From positions 1 through 48,320 of the forward strand of contig JAFYQQ010000069.1 of the NCBI GenBank assembly GCA_017559845.1: a stretch of DNA of 48,320 bases. Direction: 5' to 3'. The first letter of the stretch is position 1. Every line of letters starts with the position of its first letter. Source of the stretch: Bacteroidaceae bacterium (GTDB lineage: Bacteria > Bacteroidota > Bacteroidia > Bacteroidales > Bacteroidaceae). Below, in pieces: positions 1 through 8,930 of this stretch. Position numbers and translations under genes: made by a program. The notes beneath the pieces were generated by a model, which was not told the DNA's origin, made no database searches, and saw only the letters and a program-made list of their open reading frames with translations.

Positions 1-161
1 TCCATGTTGGCAAAGTAGTTGATGAACGAAGAAGTGGGCATATACATGTGCAACTGGCTGTCATCAGCATCTTGGAACATATACATTTCTACTTTGCGGC
101 AAACAGGGATTTCAGAACTCAAATCAAGGGTTACCTTGTTAGTCAACCCTACACTAACAGG
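1..161 (-). pseudogene. 3' part of an unrecognised gene, running off the left edge
   Basis: The minus strand is open from 161 to the window edge and reads a protein-like sequence containing LSSEIPVCRKVEMYMFQDAD and then QLHMYMPTSSFINYFANM. An in-frame TAG at 162-164 lies just upstream. The only possible starts are a TTG at 144-146 or internal ATGs, and there is no signal peptide. I read it as a gene whose 5' end has been lost, possibly at the neighbouring dispersed repeat (185-288), or as a short gene with a rare start. I do not recognise the family. The coding call rests only on the open frame and the protein-like composition. Confidence 0.4.
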
Positions 162-184
162 CTAATGGCTCACAGCATCCCTAA

Positions 185-288
185 ACGTCATCCTGAACTT
201 GTTTAACGTTGTTCAATTTGCTTACACTCGGCATAGCTCAAGCAAGCTTGGCTCTGCTCTCGTTTAACCGCAAATTTCAGCATGACGT
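185..288. repeat. dispersed inverted-repeat element with 13-base arms
   Basis: ACGTCATCCTGAA (185-197) and TTCAGCATGACGT (276-288) are complementary except at one position, so the segment could fold into a long imperfect hairpin. The core contains GCTCAAGCAAGCTTGGC. I recall similar sequences repeated between genes in Prevotella-like genomes, but copy number cannot be checked here. No gene is supported between 165 and 446. The open frame crossing this repeat (203-484, minus) is low-complexity and overlaps a better gene. Confidence 0.55.
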
Positions 289-446
289 AATGAGGAGCTA
301 ATGGCCAAAAGCCAAAACTAAAGTAAAAAAAAACAAGCATTGAATGGAATATATATAAAAAACATGCGGAAGCATTAGATACAACACTTACCGCACGTTT
401 AAGAGAGGGATGAATACGGGCTTTAAGCAAACCCGGACAGGGAGAA

Positions 447-623
447 TCAGGCTGGTTGCCACTTGCAGCGAACAGGAGAAACAATGGCGCCCTCGTCCTT
501 GAGCTGCTTCATGGCCTTATCCACTTCCTTGCGGTCGATACCGCTAAGTTCTGCTATTTTTCCTGCATTCAGTGGAGTTCCAGCCTCCTTCATTGTTGCC
601 AATACTTTGTCTTTCGTTTCCAT
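447..623 (-). CDS. 58-residue winged-helix DNA-binding protein (MarR/ArsR-like fold)
   Basis: ATG at 621-623 and TGA at 447-449 give a 58-residue protein starting [20 protein letters not shown] and ending in [11 protein letters not shown]. The order is a helix (KVLATMKEA), a short turn, [20 protein letters not shown] as the helix-turn-helix, and a wing-like strand pair ([13 protein letters not shown]). It is a minimal winged helix without a sensor or dimerisation extension. Tiny proteins of this kind are conserved in Bacteroidales and are usually annotated only as transcriptional regulators. The target is unknown. A promoter-like sequence lies about 100 bases upstream (729-759). The gene is monocistronic and overlaps no better frame. 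Confidence 0.75.
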   Translation of the reverse strand: METKDKVLATMKEAGTPLNAGKIAELSGIDRKEVDKAMKQLKDEGAIVSPVRCKWQPA

Positions 624-728
624 AATACATTATTTTTATGTTGTTTACTCTGTTCCCATGTATGGAATGGGAAGCGAATCATCATCTGCCGACTCGGAAA
701 ATGAGCGATTGAGACTGATTTCGCTTTA

Positions 729-759
729 CAAAGATAAGGAAATTTCCGCAATAAACAAT
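729..759 (-). promoter_or_regulatory. promoter of the 58-residue winged-helix gene
   Basis: On the minus strand TATCTTTG (729-736) matches the Bacteroidetes -7 consensus TAnnTTTG. ATTG (756-759) lies 19 bases upstream at the -33 position. Predicted leader is about 100 bases. Confidence 0.5.
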
Positions 760-815
760 TCTCATTGGGCAAAAAAGTACACCAACATGTGCGCGCGCAT
801 AATATTATAAGGAGG

Positions 816-862
816 AAAAAAGGCAACAGAAGCCTCTGTAATAACCTCTGTCGCCTTTTTTA
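816..862 (-). terminator. intrinsic terminator after glgB
   Basis: Read on the minus strand, GGCGACAGA pairs with TCTGTTGCC (one G-U pair) and is followed by TTTTTT. It lies 26 bases beyond the glgB stop. The plus strand shows a similar stem with a T run, so it may act both ways. Confidence 0.8.
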
Positions 863-888
863 ATAAATGGATGTTCACTTATGCAGAA

Positions 889-3033
889 CTACTTCACTCT
901 GCGCAATACGCATGCTGTACGGGCAGGAAGATAGAGCTTGAGCCATCCCTTGCCCTGCTTGTTCAGATCACGGTCGTACATGGTAAAGTGAGGTACACTA
1001 TCATCATTGAAACCCATACCGCCGAACTTTACATCGTCGGTATTAAGAATGTACTCGTAAGTGCCCTGGCGAACCATGAAGCCGTAGTCGGTATATGAGC
1101 GTGTGGGGCTGAAATTGAAGAAGAAGAGCAGGTCGCCACGCTCGTAGGCCAAAACCTGGTCACCATCGTTGTGCCAGATTTCGTTCACCTTGAGACGCTG
1201 GATGGTGCGCTGCTTTTTCAAAGTCTTGAGCATGGCGGTGTCAAAGTCGCCCAGATAGTGATAGCAAAGCTCCTTGTTGTCCACCAAATTCCACTGACGA
1301 CGGGCATACTTGTAGCTCCATCCGTTACCTTCGCGGGGGAAGTCAATCCATTCAGGATGTCCGAACTCATTGCCCATGAAGTTGAGATAACCGCCATTGA
1401 TGGTACTTGAAGTAAGCAGACGAATCATCTTGTGCAGAGCAATACCACGGTTTACATTGCTGTTCTCATCGCCCTTCTTGAAATGCCAGTACATATCAGA
1501 ATCGACGAGACGGAAGATGATGGTCTTGTCGCCCACCAAGGCCTGGTCATGGCTCTCGGCATAAGAAATGGTCTTCTCGTCCTGACGGCGATTAGTCACC
1601 TCCCAGAAAAGCGAGCTGGGCTTCCAATCCTCATCGCGGAGTTCCTTAATGCTCTTAATCCAATAGTCGGGGATGTTCATGGCCATGCGATAGTCAAATC
1701 CATAACCACCGTCGGCAATGGGTGCAGCCAGTCCGGGCATACCGCTCACCTCCTCGGCAATGGTGATGGCATTCTTGTTTACCTGATGAATGAGTTCGTT
1801 TGCCAGTGTCAGATAGCAGATGGCATTGTCGTCCTGATGGCCATTGAAATAGTCGCCATATCCGCAGAAAGACTCTCCGAGTCCGTGGCTGTAATAGAGC
1901 ATTGAGGTTACGCCATCAAAGCGGAATCCGTCAAAGTGGTACTCCTCAAGCCAGAACTTGCAGTTAGAGAGCAGGAAGTGAATAACCTCGTTCTTTCCGT
2001 AGTCAAAACAGAGGCTGTCCCAAGCTGGATGCTCACGACGGTCGCCCTGGTTGAAGTATTGGCAGGGATCGCCGGCAAAGTTTCCAAGACCTTCGTTCTC
2101 GTTCTTTACAGCATGGCTGTGGACAATGTCCATGATGACGGTAATACCCAGTTCATGAGCGCGGTCAATGAGAGACTTCAGTTCCTCGGGGGTTCCGCAA
2201 CGACTGCTGGCTGCAAAGAAGCTGCTCACATGGTATCCAAAGCTTCCGTAGTAGGGATGTTCCTGGATGGCCATAATTTGGATACAGTTATATCCGCTCT
2301 TGGCAATACGGGGAAGCACATTGTCTCGGAACTCAACGTAGGTGCCCACCTTCTCGGCATCCTGTCCCATTCCCACATGACATTCATAGATGAAGAGGGG
2401 GTTAGTATCGGGCTTGAACGTGGTTGTTTTCCACTGATATTCCTCCTCGGGTGCCCATACCTGGGCGCTGAAAATATGAGTCTGTTCGTCCTGAACCACT
2501 CGACGTGCCCATGCAGGGATACGCTCGCCCTGACCGCCTTCCCAGTGCACGCTCAGCTTATACAGGTCGCAATGCTTGAGGGCTGTGGCTGGAAGTTTCA
2601 GTTCCCAATTGTCTGTTCCACGAAGACGCTTGAATGCATACTTCGCATCTTCCTTCCATCCATTGCAATCACCCACAAGATAAATTTCAGTGGCATTGGG
2701 CGCCCATTCTCGTATTACCCAGCTTTTATCTGTCTTGTGCAGACCGAAATAGAGATAACCGCTGGCAAAATCACTCAGCGTACTCTTTCCCTTGTTTGTA
2801 AGCTCGCTTATCTTGCTCATGGCATACTGATGACGGCCTTCAATAGCTGCAGAATAGTCTTGCAGATAAGGGTCGTTCTTAATCAGTTTGAGCAAAGGAG
2901 CAGACTTTGTCTTCTTGGCGGCAGCGGCCGTTGTAGAACTCTTCTTTACCGCAGTCTTCTTTGCTGCGGGCTTGGCGCAAGTGGTCTTTTTCACTTCAGC
3001 ACCAACTTTTGTTTCAGTTTTGGTCGTTCCCAT
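889..3033 (-). CDS. glgB: 1,4-alpha-glucan (glycogen) branching enzyme with a Lys/Ala-rich N-terminal tail
   Basis: This cytoplasmic GH13 enzyme cuts alpha-1,4-glucan and rejoins the piece by an alpha-1,6 bond, making branches in glycogen. A CBM48-like domain spans about 85-190, the catalytic barrel about 210-560, and an all-beta domain closes the protein. Catalytic residues seen are D373 in GFRFDGVTSMLY, E427 in TIAEEVSGMP and D496 in AESHDQ. The GFRFDGVTSMLY form resembles eukaryotic GBE1 more than E. coli GlgB. Residues 1-46 form an unusual basic tail rich in Lys, Ala and Thr (AAKKTAVKK, AAAAKKTKS), not needed for the fold. The gene is last in a five-gene operon. Its ATG shares one base with the yhcH-like stop (TAATG), which suggests translational coupling. 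The other glycogen-related gene in the window is the synthase-like protein at 17781. Confidence 0.93.
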   Translation of the reverse strand: MGTTKTETKVGAEVKKTTCAKPAAKKTAVKKSSTTAAAAKKTKSAPLLKLIKNDPYLQDYSAAIEGRHQYAMSKISELTNKGKSTLSDFASGYLYFGLHKTDKSWVIREWAPNATEIYLVGDCNGWKEDAKYAFKRLRGTDNWELKLPATALKHCDLYKLSVHWEGGQGERIPAWARRVVQDEQTHIFSAQVWAPEEEYQWKTTTFKPDTNPLFIYECHVGMGQDAEKVGTYVEFRDNVLPRIAKSGYNCIQIMAIQEHPYYGSFGYHVSSFFAASSRCGTPEELKSLIDRAHELGITVIMDIVHSHAVKNENEGLGNFAGDPCQYFNQGDRREHPAWDSLCFDYGKNEVIHFLLSNCKFWLEEYHFDGFRFDGVTSMLYYSHGLGESFCGYGDYFNGHQDDNAICYLTLANELIHQVNKNAITIAEEVSGMPGLAAPIADGGYGFDYRMAMNIPDYWIKSIKELRDEDWKPSSLFWEVTNRRQDEKTISYAESHDQALVGDKTIIFRLVDSDMYWHFKKGDENSNVNRGIALHKMIRLLTSSTINGGYLNFMGNEFGHPEWIDFPREGNGWSYKYARRQWNLVDNKELCYHYLGDFDTAMLKTLKKQRTIQRLKVNEIWHNDGDQVLAYERGDLLFFFNFSPTRSYTDYGFMVRQGTYEYILNTDDVKFGGMGFNDDSVPHFTMYDRDLNKQGKGWLKLYLPARTACVLRRVK

Positions 3034-3488
3034 TATATATTCGTTTTTTGGTTTTTCACTTTAAATATGGCCTTGCGCAACACAACGGGGGTGATGGCAG
3101 GGGCATGGCCGTCCTGTGGGAAGAAAATGACAAACTCGCCCGGACAAACAGACAGAAAGGTCTGTGGCGGACGAGTGTAGAACGAGATGTCATCTTGTTC
3201 CTGATAGGTGGCTTCTTCAAGGCTCGAAAGCGGGGCGAATCCGTGAGTTTCGGTCCCACTGAGGGGAATCTGGATGTCTATCATCTGTCGGTGGGTCTCC
3301 ACCACCGCTTCTTCCTGCGACTTGGGCTGGGCATCAGCGATGGTAACATATAGTTCATCGCCAATGATAGCGGTCTTGCCCAATGGCATGGAAGAGAGGT
3401 CATGCGACTGGATAAACTCCACCACTTTGGGGAAAAGGGGATTCAATCCAATATACGTCTTCAGATTATCGAGCGTATCTAATATCAT
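3033..3488 (-). CDS. YhcH/YjgK/YiaL family protein (DUF386)
   Basis: The 151-residue protein has the usual family length and a cupin-like beta fold. Seen are the conserved VVETHRQMIDIQ block (E64, H66, D71), the FFPQDGHAP block (H128) and a closing KAIFKVK strand. In characterised relatives these residues bind a metal. Family members are linked to sialic-acid, gulonate or other sugar catabolism, perhaps as isomerases or anomer-processing enzymes, but the activity is not settled. Here it lies between the MORN protein (27-base gap) and glgB (one-base overlap) in the PBP-kdsB operon, which gives no sugar-acid context. I infer only a cytosolic sugar-binding or sugar-processing protein. Confidence 0.85.
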   Translation of the reverse strand: MILDTLDNLKTYIGLNPLFPKVVEFIQSHDLSSMPLGKTAIIGDELYVTIADAQPKSQEEAVVETHRQMIDIQIPLSGTETHGFAPLSSLEEATYQEQDDISFYTRPPQTFLSVCPGEFVIFFPQDGHAPAITPVVLRKAIFKVKNQKTNI

Positions 3489-3515
3489 GTTGTTTTTCTA
3501 ATTCTATATATTATT

Positions 3516-4673
3516 TTACCTTTTGGCAGTATCGGCATCATTTTGCTGAATCTTGTCCTTCATGGGCTTTTCAATACCGTTGACATAATTGACCTCGCGT
3601 ACAATCTGTCCGTTCTTGTCGCGCTCAATGAAAACGCCATGTTTGAGGTCGTCATGGAAATTGCCCTCGCTACGAAGACCTTCCGCATCTTCCATGATGC
3701 CGTGGCCTTCTTTCTTTCCTTTATTGTAAGTTCCCTTGAACTTGGCTCCGTCTGACTGGCGGAAGATGCCTTCGCCGTGCATGAGGCCTTCGCTCCACAT
3801 ACCATCGTAGGTGTCTCCGTTTGCCCATTTGTACTTGCCCTTTCCATGAGGCTTGTTGTGGCTCCACTCACCATCGTACATGGCTCCGGTATGCCAAGTA
3901 AAGACGCCATGACCGTGTTGTTCGCCCTGCAAGTAATTGCCCACGTATTTGTCTCCGTTGGCAAAGGTAAAGATACCCTCTCCGGTACGTTCACCCTTAA
4001 CATAATGGCCTTCGTATATATTGCCGTCCTGGAACTTGTAGATACCTTTTCCGTGTTGCTGGTCTTCGGCCCATTCGCCGAAATAAGACTCACCATTGGC
4101 ATACTTGTACTTGCCTTTTCCGTGACGCTTGTTGTTTTTCCACTCTCCTTCATAGATGTTGCCATCATGCCAGTCGAAAGTGCCAACGCCACTTTTCTCA
4201 TCAGCTTTCCACTGACCTTTATAATAAGCTCCGTTGGCATAGGTGTAATGGCCATCACCTTCGCGCTTGTCCTCTACCCAACTTCCCACATAGCGGTCTC
4301 CGTTATAGTAGAACATGGTGCCTTCGCCATGCTGGTAATCCTTGAACCAGAGACCTTCGTAGCGGTTATTATTGGTAAAATAGTATGTACCGTTGCCGTG
4401 TTGTTGTCCCTGGAACCATTCGCCTTCGTACTTCTCGCCATCGGAAAAGAGATAGACGCCCATACCTTGGCGCTTTCCTTTGACATATTGGCCAGTGTGG
4501 GTGTCACCATTAGGGAAGGTGGTGGTACCCATGCCGTTGGGTTTGCCCTTTACCAATTCTCCCTGATACTCGCTTCCGTCAGAATAAGTATAGGTGCCTA
4601 TCTTGATTTGTTGGGACCAAGCAGGGAGATGCAGCACAAGAGCTGAAAATATTATAGCGTTTCTAAGTCTCAT
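3516..4673 (-). CDS. exported MORN-repeat protein, 14 repeats
   Basis: An N-terminal signal peptide (RNAIIFSALVLHLPAWSQ) is followed by about 14 consecutive 23-residue MORN repeats of the form Y.F.NGD.Y.GEW..G..HG.G, covering about residues 26-347, then a charged tail. MORN repeats make an elongated beta-hairpin sheet; in eukaryotes they bind lipids or proteins, and the bacterial roles are poorly known. No other domain is seen. The start follows the kdsB stop after one base, so the two are probably coupled. Co-transcription with a class A PBP and the Kdo-activating enzyme suggests a periplasmic or outer-membrane scaffold for wall or LPS assembly; this is inference. Long frames on the opposite strand are shadows of the repeats. 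Confidence 0.88.
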   Translation of the reverse strand: MRLRNAIIFSALVLHLPAWSQQIKIGTYTYSDGSEYQGELVKGKPNGMGTTTFPNGDTHTGQYVKGKRQGMGVYLFSDGEKYEGEWFQGQQHGNGTYYFTNNNRYEGLWFKDYQHGEGTMFYYNGDRYVGSWVEDKREGDGHYTYANGAYYKGQWKADEKSGVGTFDWHDGNIYEGEWKNNKRHGKGKYKYANGESYFGEWAEDQQHGKGIYKFQDGNIYEGHYVKGERTGEGIFTFANGDKYVGNYLQGEQHGHGVFTWHTGAMYDGEWSHNKPHGKGKYKWANGDTYDGMWSEGLMHGEGIFRQSDGAKFKGTYNKGKKEGHGIMEDAEGLRSEGNFHDDLKHGVFIERDKNGQIVREVNYVNGIEKPMKDKIQQNDADTAKR

Positions 4674-4674
4674 T

Positions 4675-5430
4675 TCAATACTTTAAATCTTTCAGATAGG
4701 CTTCAGCCTTTTCAAGGTCTTCGGGAGTGTCAATACCGATGGTCTCGATATCAGTTACGCCGACACGGATTGTGTAGCCATTTTCAAGCCAACGAAGTTG
4801 TTCCAATGACTCGGCTTGCTCCAGAACACCTTGGGGCAAAGATGTGATGTCTCTAAGGACAGAAGCACGGTAGCCATAAAGGCCGATGTGCTTGTAGAAT
4901 GTGTGCACACCAAGCCAATCCTTTTCATCCACACCACGCAAATAAGGAATGACGCTGCGACTAAAGTAGATGGCCTGCATGCGGCTATTGAACACCACCT
5001 TTGGCGAGTTGGGATTCTTGAGGGCGTCAAGTCCGTCGCTAAACGTAAAGGGCTTTACAAGGGTGGCAATGTCTGTACTTTTATGGTCAAAACAAGCCTT
5101 GAGGGCTTCCAATTGGCTCTTACGGATAAAGGGTTCATCGCCCTGGATGTTAATCACCACATCGTACCCCTCTCCCACTTTACTATAAGCCTCATAGCAA
5201 CGGTCTGTTCCGCTGCGATGCTCGGTACTGGTCATCACCACTTTTCCACCAAATTCCTCAACAGCCTTCCTTATGCGTTCGTCATCTGTACAAACGTAAA
5301 CCTTGTCCATTACTGTGCTAACCTGTTCATAAACGCGCTGGATAACGGGTTTACCACCAAGCATTGCCAAGGGTTTGCCCGGGAATCGGGTGCTGGCATA
5401 TCGTGCGGGTATCAGTCCTATGAATTTCAT
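4675..5430 (-). CDS. kdsB: 3-deoxy-manno-octulosonate cytidylyltransferase (CMP-Kdo synthetase)
   Basis: KdsB couples CTP and Kdo to give CMP-Kdo, the donor for the inner core of LPS; it is cytosolic and needs Mg2+. The 251-residue length is typical. The nucleotide-binding loop [15 protein letters not shown] is at residues 7-21, HRSGTDR at 71-77 and the metal-binding NIQGDEPF at 94-101 (D98). The C-terminal substrate region is complete. It is second in the operon, 36 bases after the PBP gene and one base before the MORN gene, which suggests that LPS and peptidoglycan assembly are regulated together. Confidence 0.95.
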   Translation of the reverse strand: MKFIGLIPARYASTRFPGKPLAMLGGKPVIQRVYEQVSTVMDKVYVCTDDERIRKAVEEFGGKVVMTSTEHRSGTDRCYEAYSKVGEGYDVVINIQGDEPFIRKSQLEALKACFDHKSTDIATLVKPFTFSDGLDALKNPNSPKVVFNSRMQAIYFSRSVIPYLRGVDEKDWLGVHTFYKHIGLYGYRASVLRDITSLPQGVLEQAESLEQLRWLENGYTIRVGVTDIETIGIDTPEDLEKAEAYLKDLKY

Positions 5431-5466
5431 TTAATCTATCTGTATTCTCAATATATAATTCTGTTA

Positions 5467-7809
5467 TCAATTGGCCATTTCATCAAGACCAACCTGTTCA
5501 ACACCCTCAAGGATTTCACCTTCTTCGCCCTCGCCATAAACGTTGGCGCAAGGGTCAAAACCTGGTGGAATGTCAAACTTGTCCTCTGGACTATAACCAA
5601 GCGTATTGTCGGCATAAACCTTATTGAGGAAGTTGGCCACTATAGGAAGGGCTGAGTTGGCTCCCTGACCTAATGCCATGCTTGCAAAATGGATATCTCT
5701 TTCATCACCACCAACCCATGCACCGAAACTGAGCGTGGGCGTATAACCTATAAACCATCCGTCGGAGTTATCATTGGTGGTTCCTGTCTTACCTCCCATA
5801 TCAGCCATAATCTTGTAGCGGTTGCGCATACGAGATCCTGTACCTCCATTCATTACGCCCTGCATAAGGACAATCATTTTATAGGCGGCTTCTTCAGAAA
5901 TAACTTCTCTTACACGGGGAGCGAATTGCGCCACAATATTGCCATCGCTATCTTCAATGTGTGTAACAAGAAGGGGGCTACGGCGCACACCCTTCATGGG
6001 GAATGCAGTATAGGCGCTTACCATCTCGGACACCGAAATGTCGCAAGGACCAAGACAAAGCGAGATGGAAGGATGGATGTCCTGATTTACAACTCCGAAC
6101 TCGTGAATAAGACGCACAAGCGCTTCGGGTGACAATTGGCTCATGAGGTAGGCGGAAATCCAGTTGTTACTTTGTGCCAGACCCCACTTAAGTGTAACCA
6201 TTTCACCATAGCGGCTACTTCCTGCATTGCGGGGTATCCAAGTCTTTCCATCGGGCAAATTATAGGTTTGTTGCACGTTGGGAGCCAAATCACAGGGACT
6301 CCAACCACTCTCCATCGCAAGAGCATAGAGATAGGGTTTGATTGTAGAACCAACCTGACGGCGTCCCTGCATACACATATCATACTGGAAATGTGTAAAA
6401 TCCACACCGCCAACATAGGCTTTCACATGACCTGTCTCGTTTTCCATGCACATAAATCCTGTGCGAAGGAATTCCTTGTAATATTTTATACTGTCAAGGG
6501 GAGTCATAATGGTGTCCACCTCGCCCTTACTTGTATAAACGGTCATCTCGGACGGGGTTTCAAATGTTTTCATAATTTCCTCATGACTATGGCCGTTGGC
6601 CTTCATGGTAACATAACGGCCACTTTGACGAACGGCGCGCTGAAGATTGTCCTTGACCTGCTTGGCGGGTAATCCTGAATAGTAGGGACGGTTTTTATTC
6701 CTTCGCTGTTCTTTTTCAAAAGCAGGCTGCAACACGTTTACTACGTGTGAATCTACGGCCAGCTCTGCATAGGCCTGCATGCGGCTATCAAGAGTGGTGT
6801 GTACCTTCAAGCCATCAGTATAGATGTTGTAGGGCTTGCCATCACGGTTCATATTCTTGTTACACCATCCGTAAAGGGGATTGGTCTCCCAAGCCAAAGA
6901 ATCTTCATAATATAACTGAGCTTGCCAAGAGGCATACTGTTTGCGTTCAGGTTTGCGAGCCATCAGCATTCGACGCAAATAGTCACGCAAATAAGTTCCC
7001 ATACCTTGCTTGTGATCAACGCGGTGGAAATCAAGTTTCAGAGGTTCAAGAATAAGTTTATCGTATTCTTCCTGGGATAGATAACCAGCACGCTTCATTT
7101 GTCCTAACACCACATTGCGGCGTTCTTGACAGCGTTCGGGCTTGCGGACGGGATTGAAGTAACTTGGATTTTTGCACATACCAACCAAAGTGGCCGCCTC
7201 GTTAAGCGTAAGGTCTTTGGGTTCCTTTCCAAAATAGGTCTTTGCTGCCGTCTTGATTCCTACGGCATTATGGAGAAAATCAAAATGGTTAAGATACATG
7301 GTGATGATTTCCTCCTTCGTATAATGCCTTTCTATCTTGAGGGAAATCACCCACTCTATGGGTTTCTGCAAAGCGCGTTCACGTACAGAACCAGCAGTCC
7401 CTGAATAGAGTTGCTTAACCAATTGCTGGGTAATGGTGCTTCCTCCACCGGCACTTTTTTGTCTGAGCAACAATGTCTTTACCGCCACACGCACTAAAGC
7501 GCGGAAGTCAATACCAGAATGTTCTTCAAAACGTTCGTCTTCTGTGGCAATCAAAGCTTGGACAAGGTAAGGAGGGAGGTCAGCATAGTCGACAAAGATA
7601 CGGTTGGCCTTACTATAACTCCAGGTTCCAATGAGTTTGCCATCAGATGAAAGAATCTGACTGGCATACTTGTCTACGGGGTTTTCAAGCTGCTGAAGGT
7701 CGGGCATGTAACCGATTTTTCCTTCAGAGATGGCATAAAATGTATAAGATACGGCACCAATTGCCAATATAAAGATTACCCAAAGGGTAAAAATAAATTT
7801 CTTGCGCAT
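5467..7809 (-). CDS. class A penicillin-binding protein (PBP1a-type glycosyltransferase/transpeptidase)
   Basis: This bifunctional enzyme polymerises lipid II and cross-links peptides in the periplasm. One membrane segment (about 5-27) anchors it. The GT51 domain shows IATEDERFEEHSGID with catalytic E90, GGGSTITQQLVKQL at 121-134 and the NAVGIKTAAKTYFGK motif. The transpeptidase domain has S488-T-I-K491, S547-N-N and K674-T-G-T-T. The acidic C-terminal tail (GEGEEGEILEGVEQ) is short. All catalytic motifs are intact. It is the first gene of the operon with kdsB, the MORN protein, the YhcH protein and glgB. Family names vary (mrcA, ponA, pbp1a). Confidence 0.94.
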   Translation of the reverse strand: MRKKFIFTLWVIFILAIGAVSYTFYAISEGKIGYMPDLQQLENPVDKYASQILSSDGKLIGTWSYSKANRIFVDYADLPPYLVQALIATEDERFEEHSGIDFRALVRVAVKTLLLRQKSAGGGSTITQQLVKQLYSGTAGSVRERALQKPIEWVISLKIERHYTKEEIITMYLNHFDFLHNAVGIKTAAKTYFGKEPKDLTLNEAATLVGMCKNPSYFNPVRKPERCQERRNVVLGQMKRAGYLSQEEYDKLILEPLKLDFHRVDHKQGMGTYLRDYLRRMLMARKPERKQYASWQAQLYYEDSLAWETNPLYGWCNKNMNRDGKPYNIYTDGLKVHTTLDSRMQAYAELAVDSHVVNVLQPAFEKEQRRNKNRPYYSGLPAKQVKDNLQRAVRQSGRYVTMKANGHSHEEIMKTFETPSEMTVYTSKGEVDTIMTPLDSIKYYKEFLRTGFMCMENETGHVKAYVGGVDFTHFQYDMCMQGRRQVGSTIKPYLYALAMESGWSPCDLAPNVQQTYNLPDGKTWIPRNAGSSRYGEMVTLKWGLAQSNNWISAYLMSQLSPEALVRLIHEFGVVNQDIHPSISLCLGPCDISVSEMVSAYTAFPMKGVRRSPLLVTHIEDSDGNIVAQFAPRVREVISEEAAYKMIVLMQGVMNGGTGSRMRNRYKIMADMGGKTGTTNDNSDGWFIGYTPTLSFGAWVGGDERDIHFASMALGQGANSALPIVANFLNKVYADNTLGYSPEDKFDIPPGFDPCANVYGEGEEGEILEGVEQVGLDEMAN

Positions 7810-7835
7810 TCTAAAATAGATACCTAATTAGGTCA

Positions 7836-7843
7836 CAAAGATA
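7836..7843 (-). promoter_or_regulatory. -7 promoter element of the PBP-kdsB-MORN-yhcH-glgB operon
   Basis: TATCTTTG on the minus strand matches TAnnTTTG, 26 bases before the PBP start. No convincing -33 TTTG is seen. Confidence 0.4.
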
Positions 7844-7912
7844 TGAAGTTTTTTTTATATAATGAAGGACATATGGAAAAATTTGAAAAATATGAGGAAA
7901 ACTAGCATAATA

Positions 7913-7944
7913 GTTGGCCAATAATACTTTTTTATGTAATTTTG
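7913..7944 (+). promoter_or_regulatory. promoter of pyrBI-glyA
   Basis: GTTG (7913-7916), a 20-base spacer and TAATTTTG (7937-7944) fit the Bacteroidetes -33/-7 pattern. The leader before pyrB would be about 30 bases, leaving no room for an attenuator. Confidence 0.5.
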
Positions 7945-7982
7945 AAGTCCGAAAGAAAATTTGCATAATAATTCTTTAGTTT

Positions 7983-8930
7983 ATGGAAAATAGAAGCTTG
8001 GTCAACATCGCCCAGCACTCAAAGGAAAAAATCCTGTACCTTCTGGAAATGGCACAGGAATTTGAGAAACATCCCAATCGCAAGATTTTGAACGGGAAAG
8101 TGGTAGCCACCCTATTCTTCGAGCCCAGTACCAGAACTCGCCTCAGTTTTGAGACGGCAGCAAACAGGCTCGGTGCAAGGGTTATCGGATTTGCCGACCC
8201 CAAAGTTACCAGTGGAACCAAAGGCGAAACGCTGAAAGATACCATCATGATGGTTTCCAATTATGCAGATATCATCGTGATGCGTCACTATCTGGAAGGT
8301 GCAGCTCAATATGCAAGCGAAATAGCTCCCGTACCCATAGTAAACGCCGGAGACGGCGCCAACCAACACCCCAGCCAGACCATGCTTGACCTTTATTCCA
8401 TACAGAAGACACAGGGTACGCTTGAAAATCTGAACATCTATCTGGTTGGAGACCTCAAGTATGGACGTACGGTACACAGCCTTATAACGGCCATGAGGCA
8501 TTTCAATCCCTGCTTCCATTTCATTGCTCCCGATGAGTTGGCAATGCCCGAATACTATAAAATGTATTGCGACAAAATGGGAATCCGCTATTATGAGACC
8601 AAGGAATTCAATGCAGAGACCATTGCCGATGCAGACATCATCTATATGACACGCGTCCAGAGAGAACGATTCACTGACTTAATGGAATATGAGCGCGTTA
8701 AGGATAGCTATCTGCTCAAAGAAGACATGTTGTTCCGCGCCAGAGGAAACATGAAGATACTGCATCCACTGCCCCGCGTGAATGAAATTGAATATTCTAT
8801 TGATGACACCAAGTATGCCTATTATTTCCAGCAGGCTCACAACGGACTTTTTGCCAGACAGGCACTTATCTGCGACGCCCTGGGTATAACACTTGATGAC
8901 GTTAAGAACGACAAAACCATCATCTTATGA
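7983..8930 (+). CDS. pyrB: aspartate carbamoyltransferase, catalytic subunit
   Basis: PyrB joins carbamoyl phosphate and aspartate in the first committed step of pyrimidine synthesis. The 315-residue length is usual. The carbamoyl-phosphate loop [13 protein letters not shown] is at 45-57, SGTKGET at 77-83, and the HPLPRVNEI aspartate-domain loop at 261-269. The gene overlaps pyrI by four bases (ATGA at 8927-8930), so the two subunits should be made in balanced amounts. A strong -7 box lies 39 bases upstream. Confidence 0.97.
   Translation: MENRSLVNIAQHSKEKILYLLEMAQEFEKHPNRKILNGKVVATLFFEPSTRTRLSFETAANRLGARVIGFADPKVTSGTKGETLKDTIMMVSNYADIIVMRHYLEGAAQYASEIAPVPIVNAGDGANQHPSQTMLDLYSIQKTQGTLENLNIYLVGDLKYGRTVHSLITAMRHFNPCFHFIAPDELAMPEYYKMYCDKMGIRYYETKEFNAETIADADIIYMTRVQRERFTDLMEYERVKDSYLLKEDMLFRARGNMKILHPLPRVNEIEYSIDDTKYAYYFQQAHNGLFARQALICDALGITLDDVKNDKTIIL

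Noticed and set aside
1936..3180. 414-residue plus-strand frame opposite glgB
   Set aside because: It mirrors glgB codons on the other strand and its product has no recognisable domain.
3777..4646. 289-residue plus-strand frame opposite the MORN gene
   Set aside because: Repetitive codons of the MORN repeats open the complementary frame; the composition is repetitive and lacks domains.
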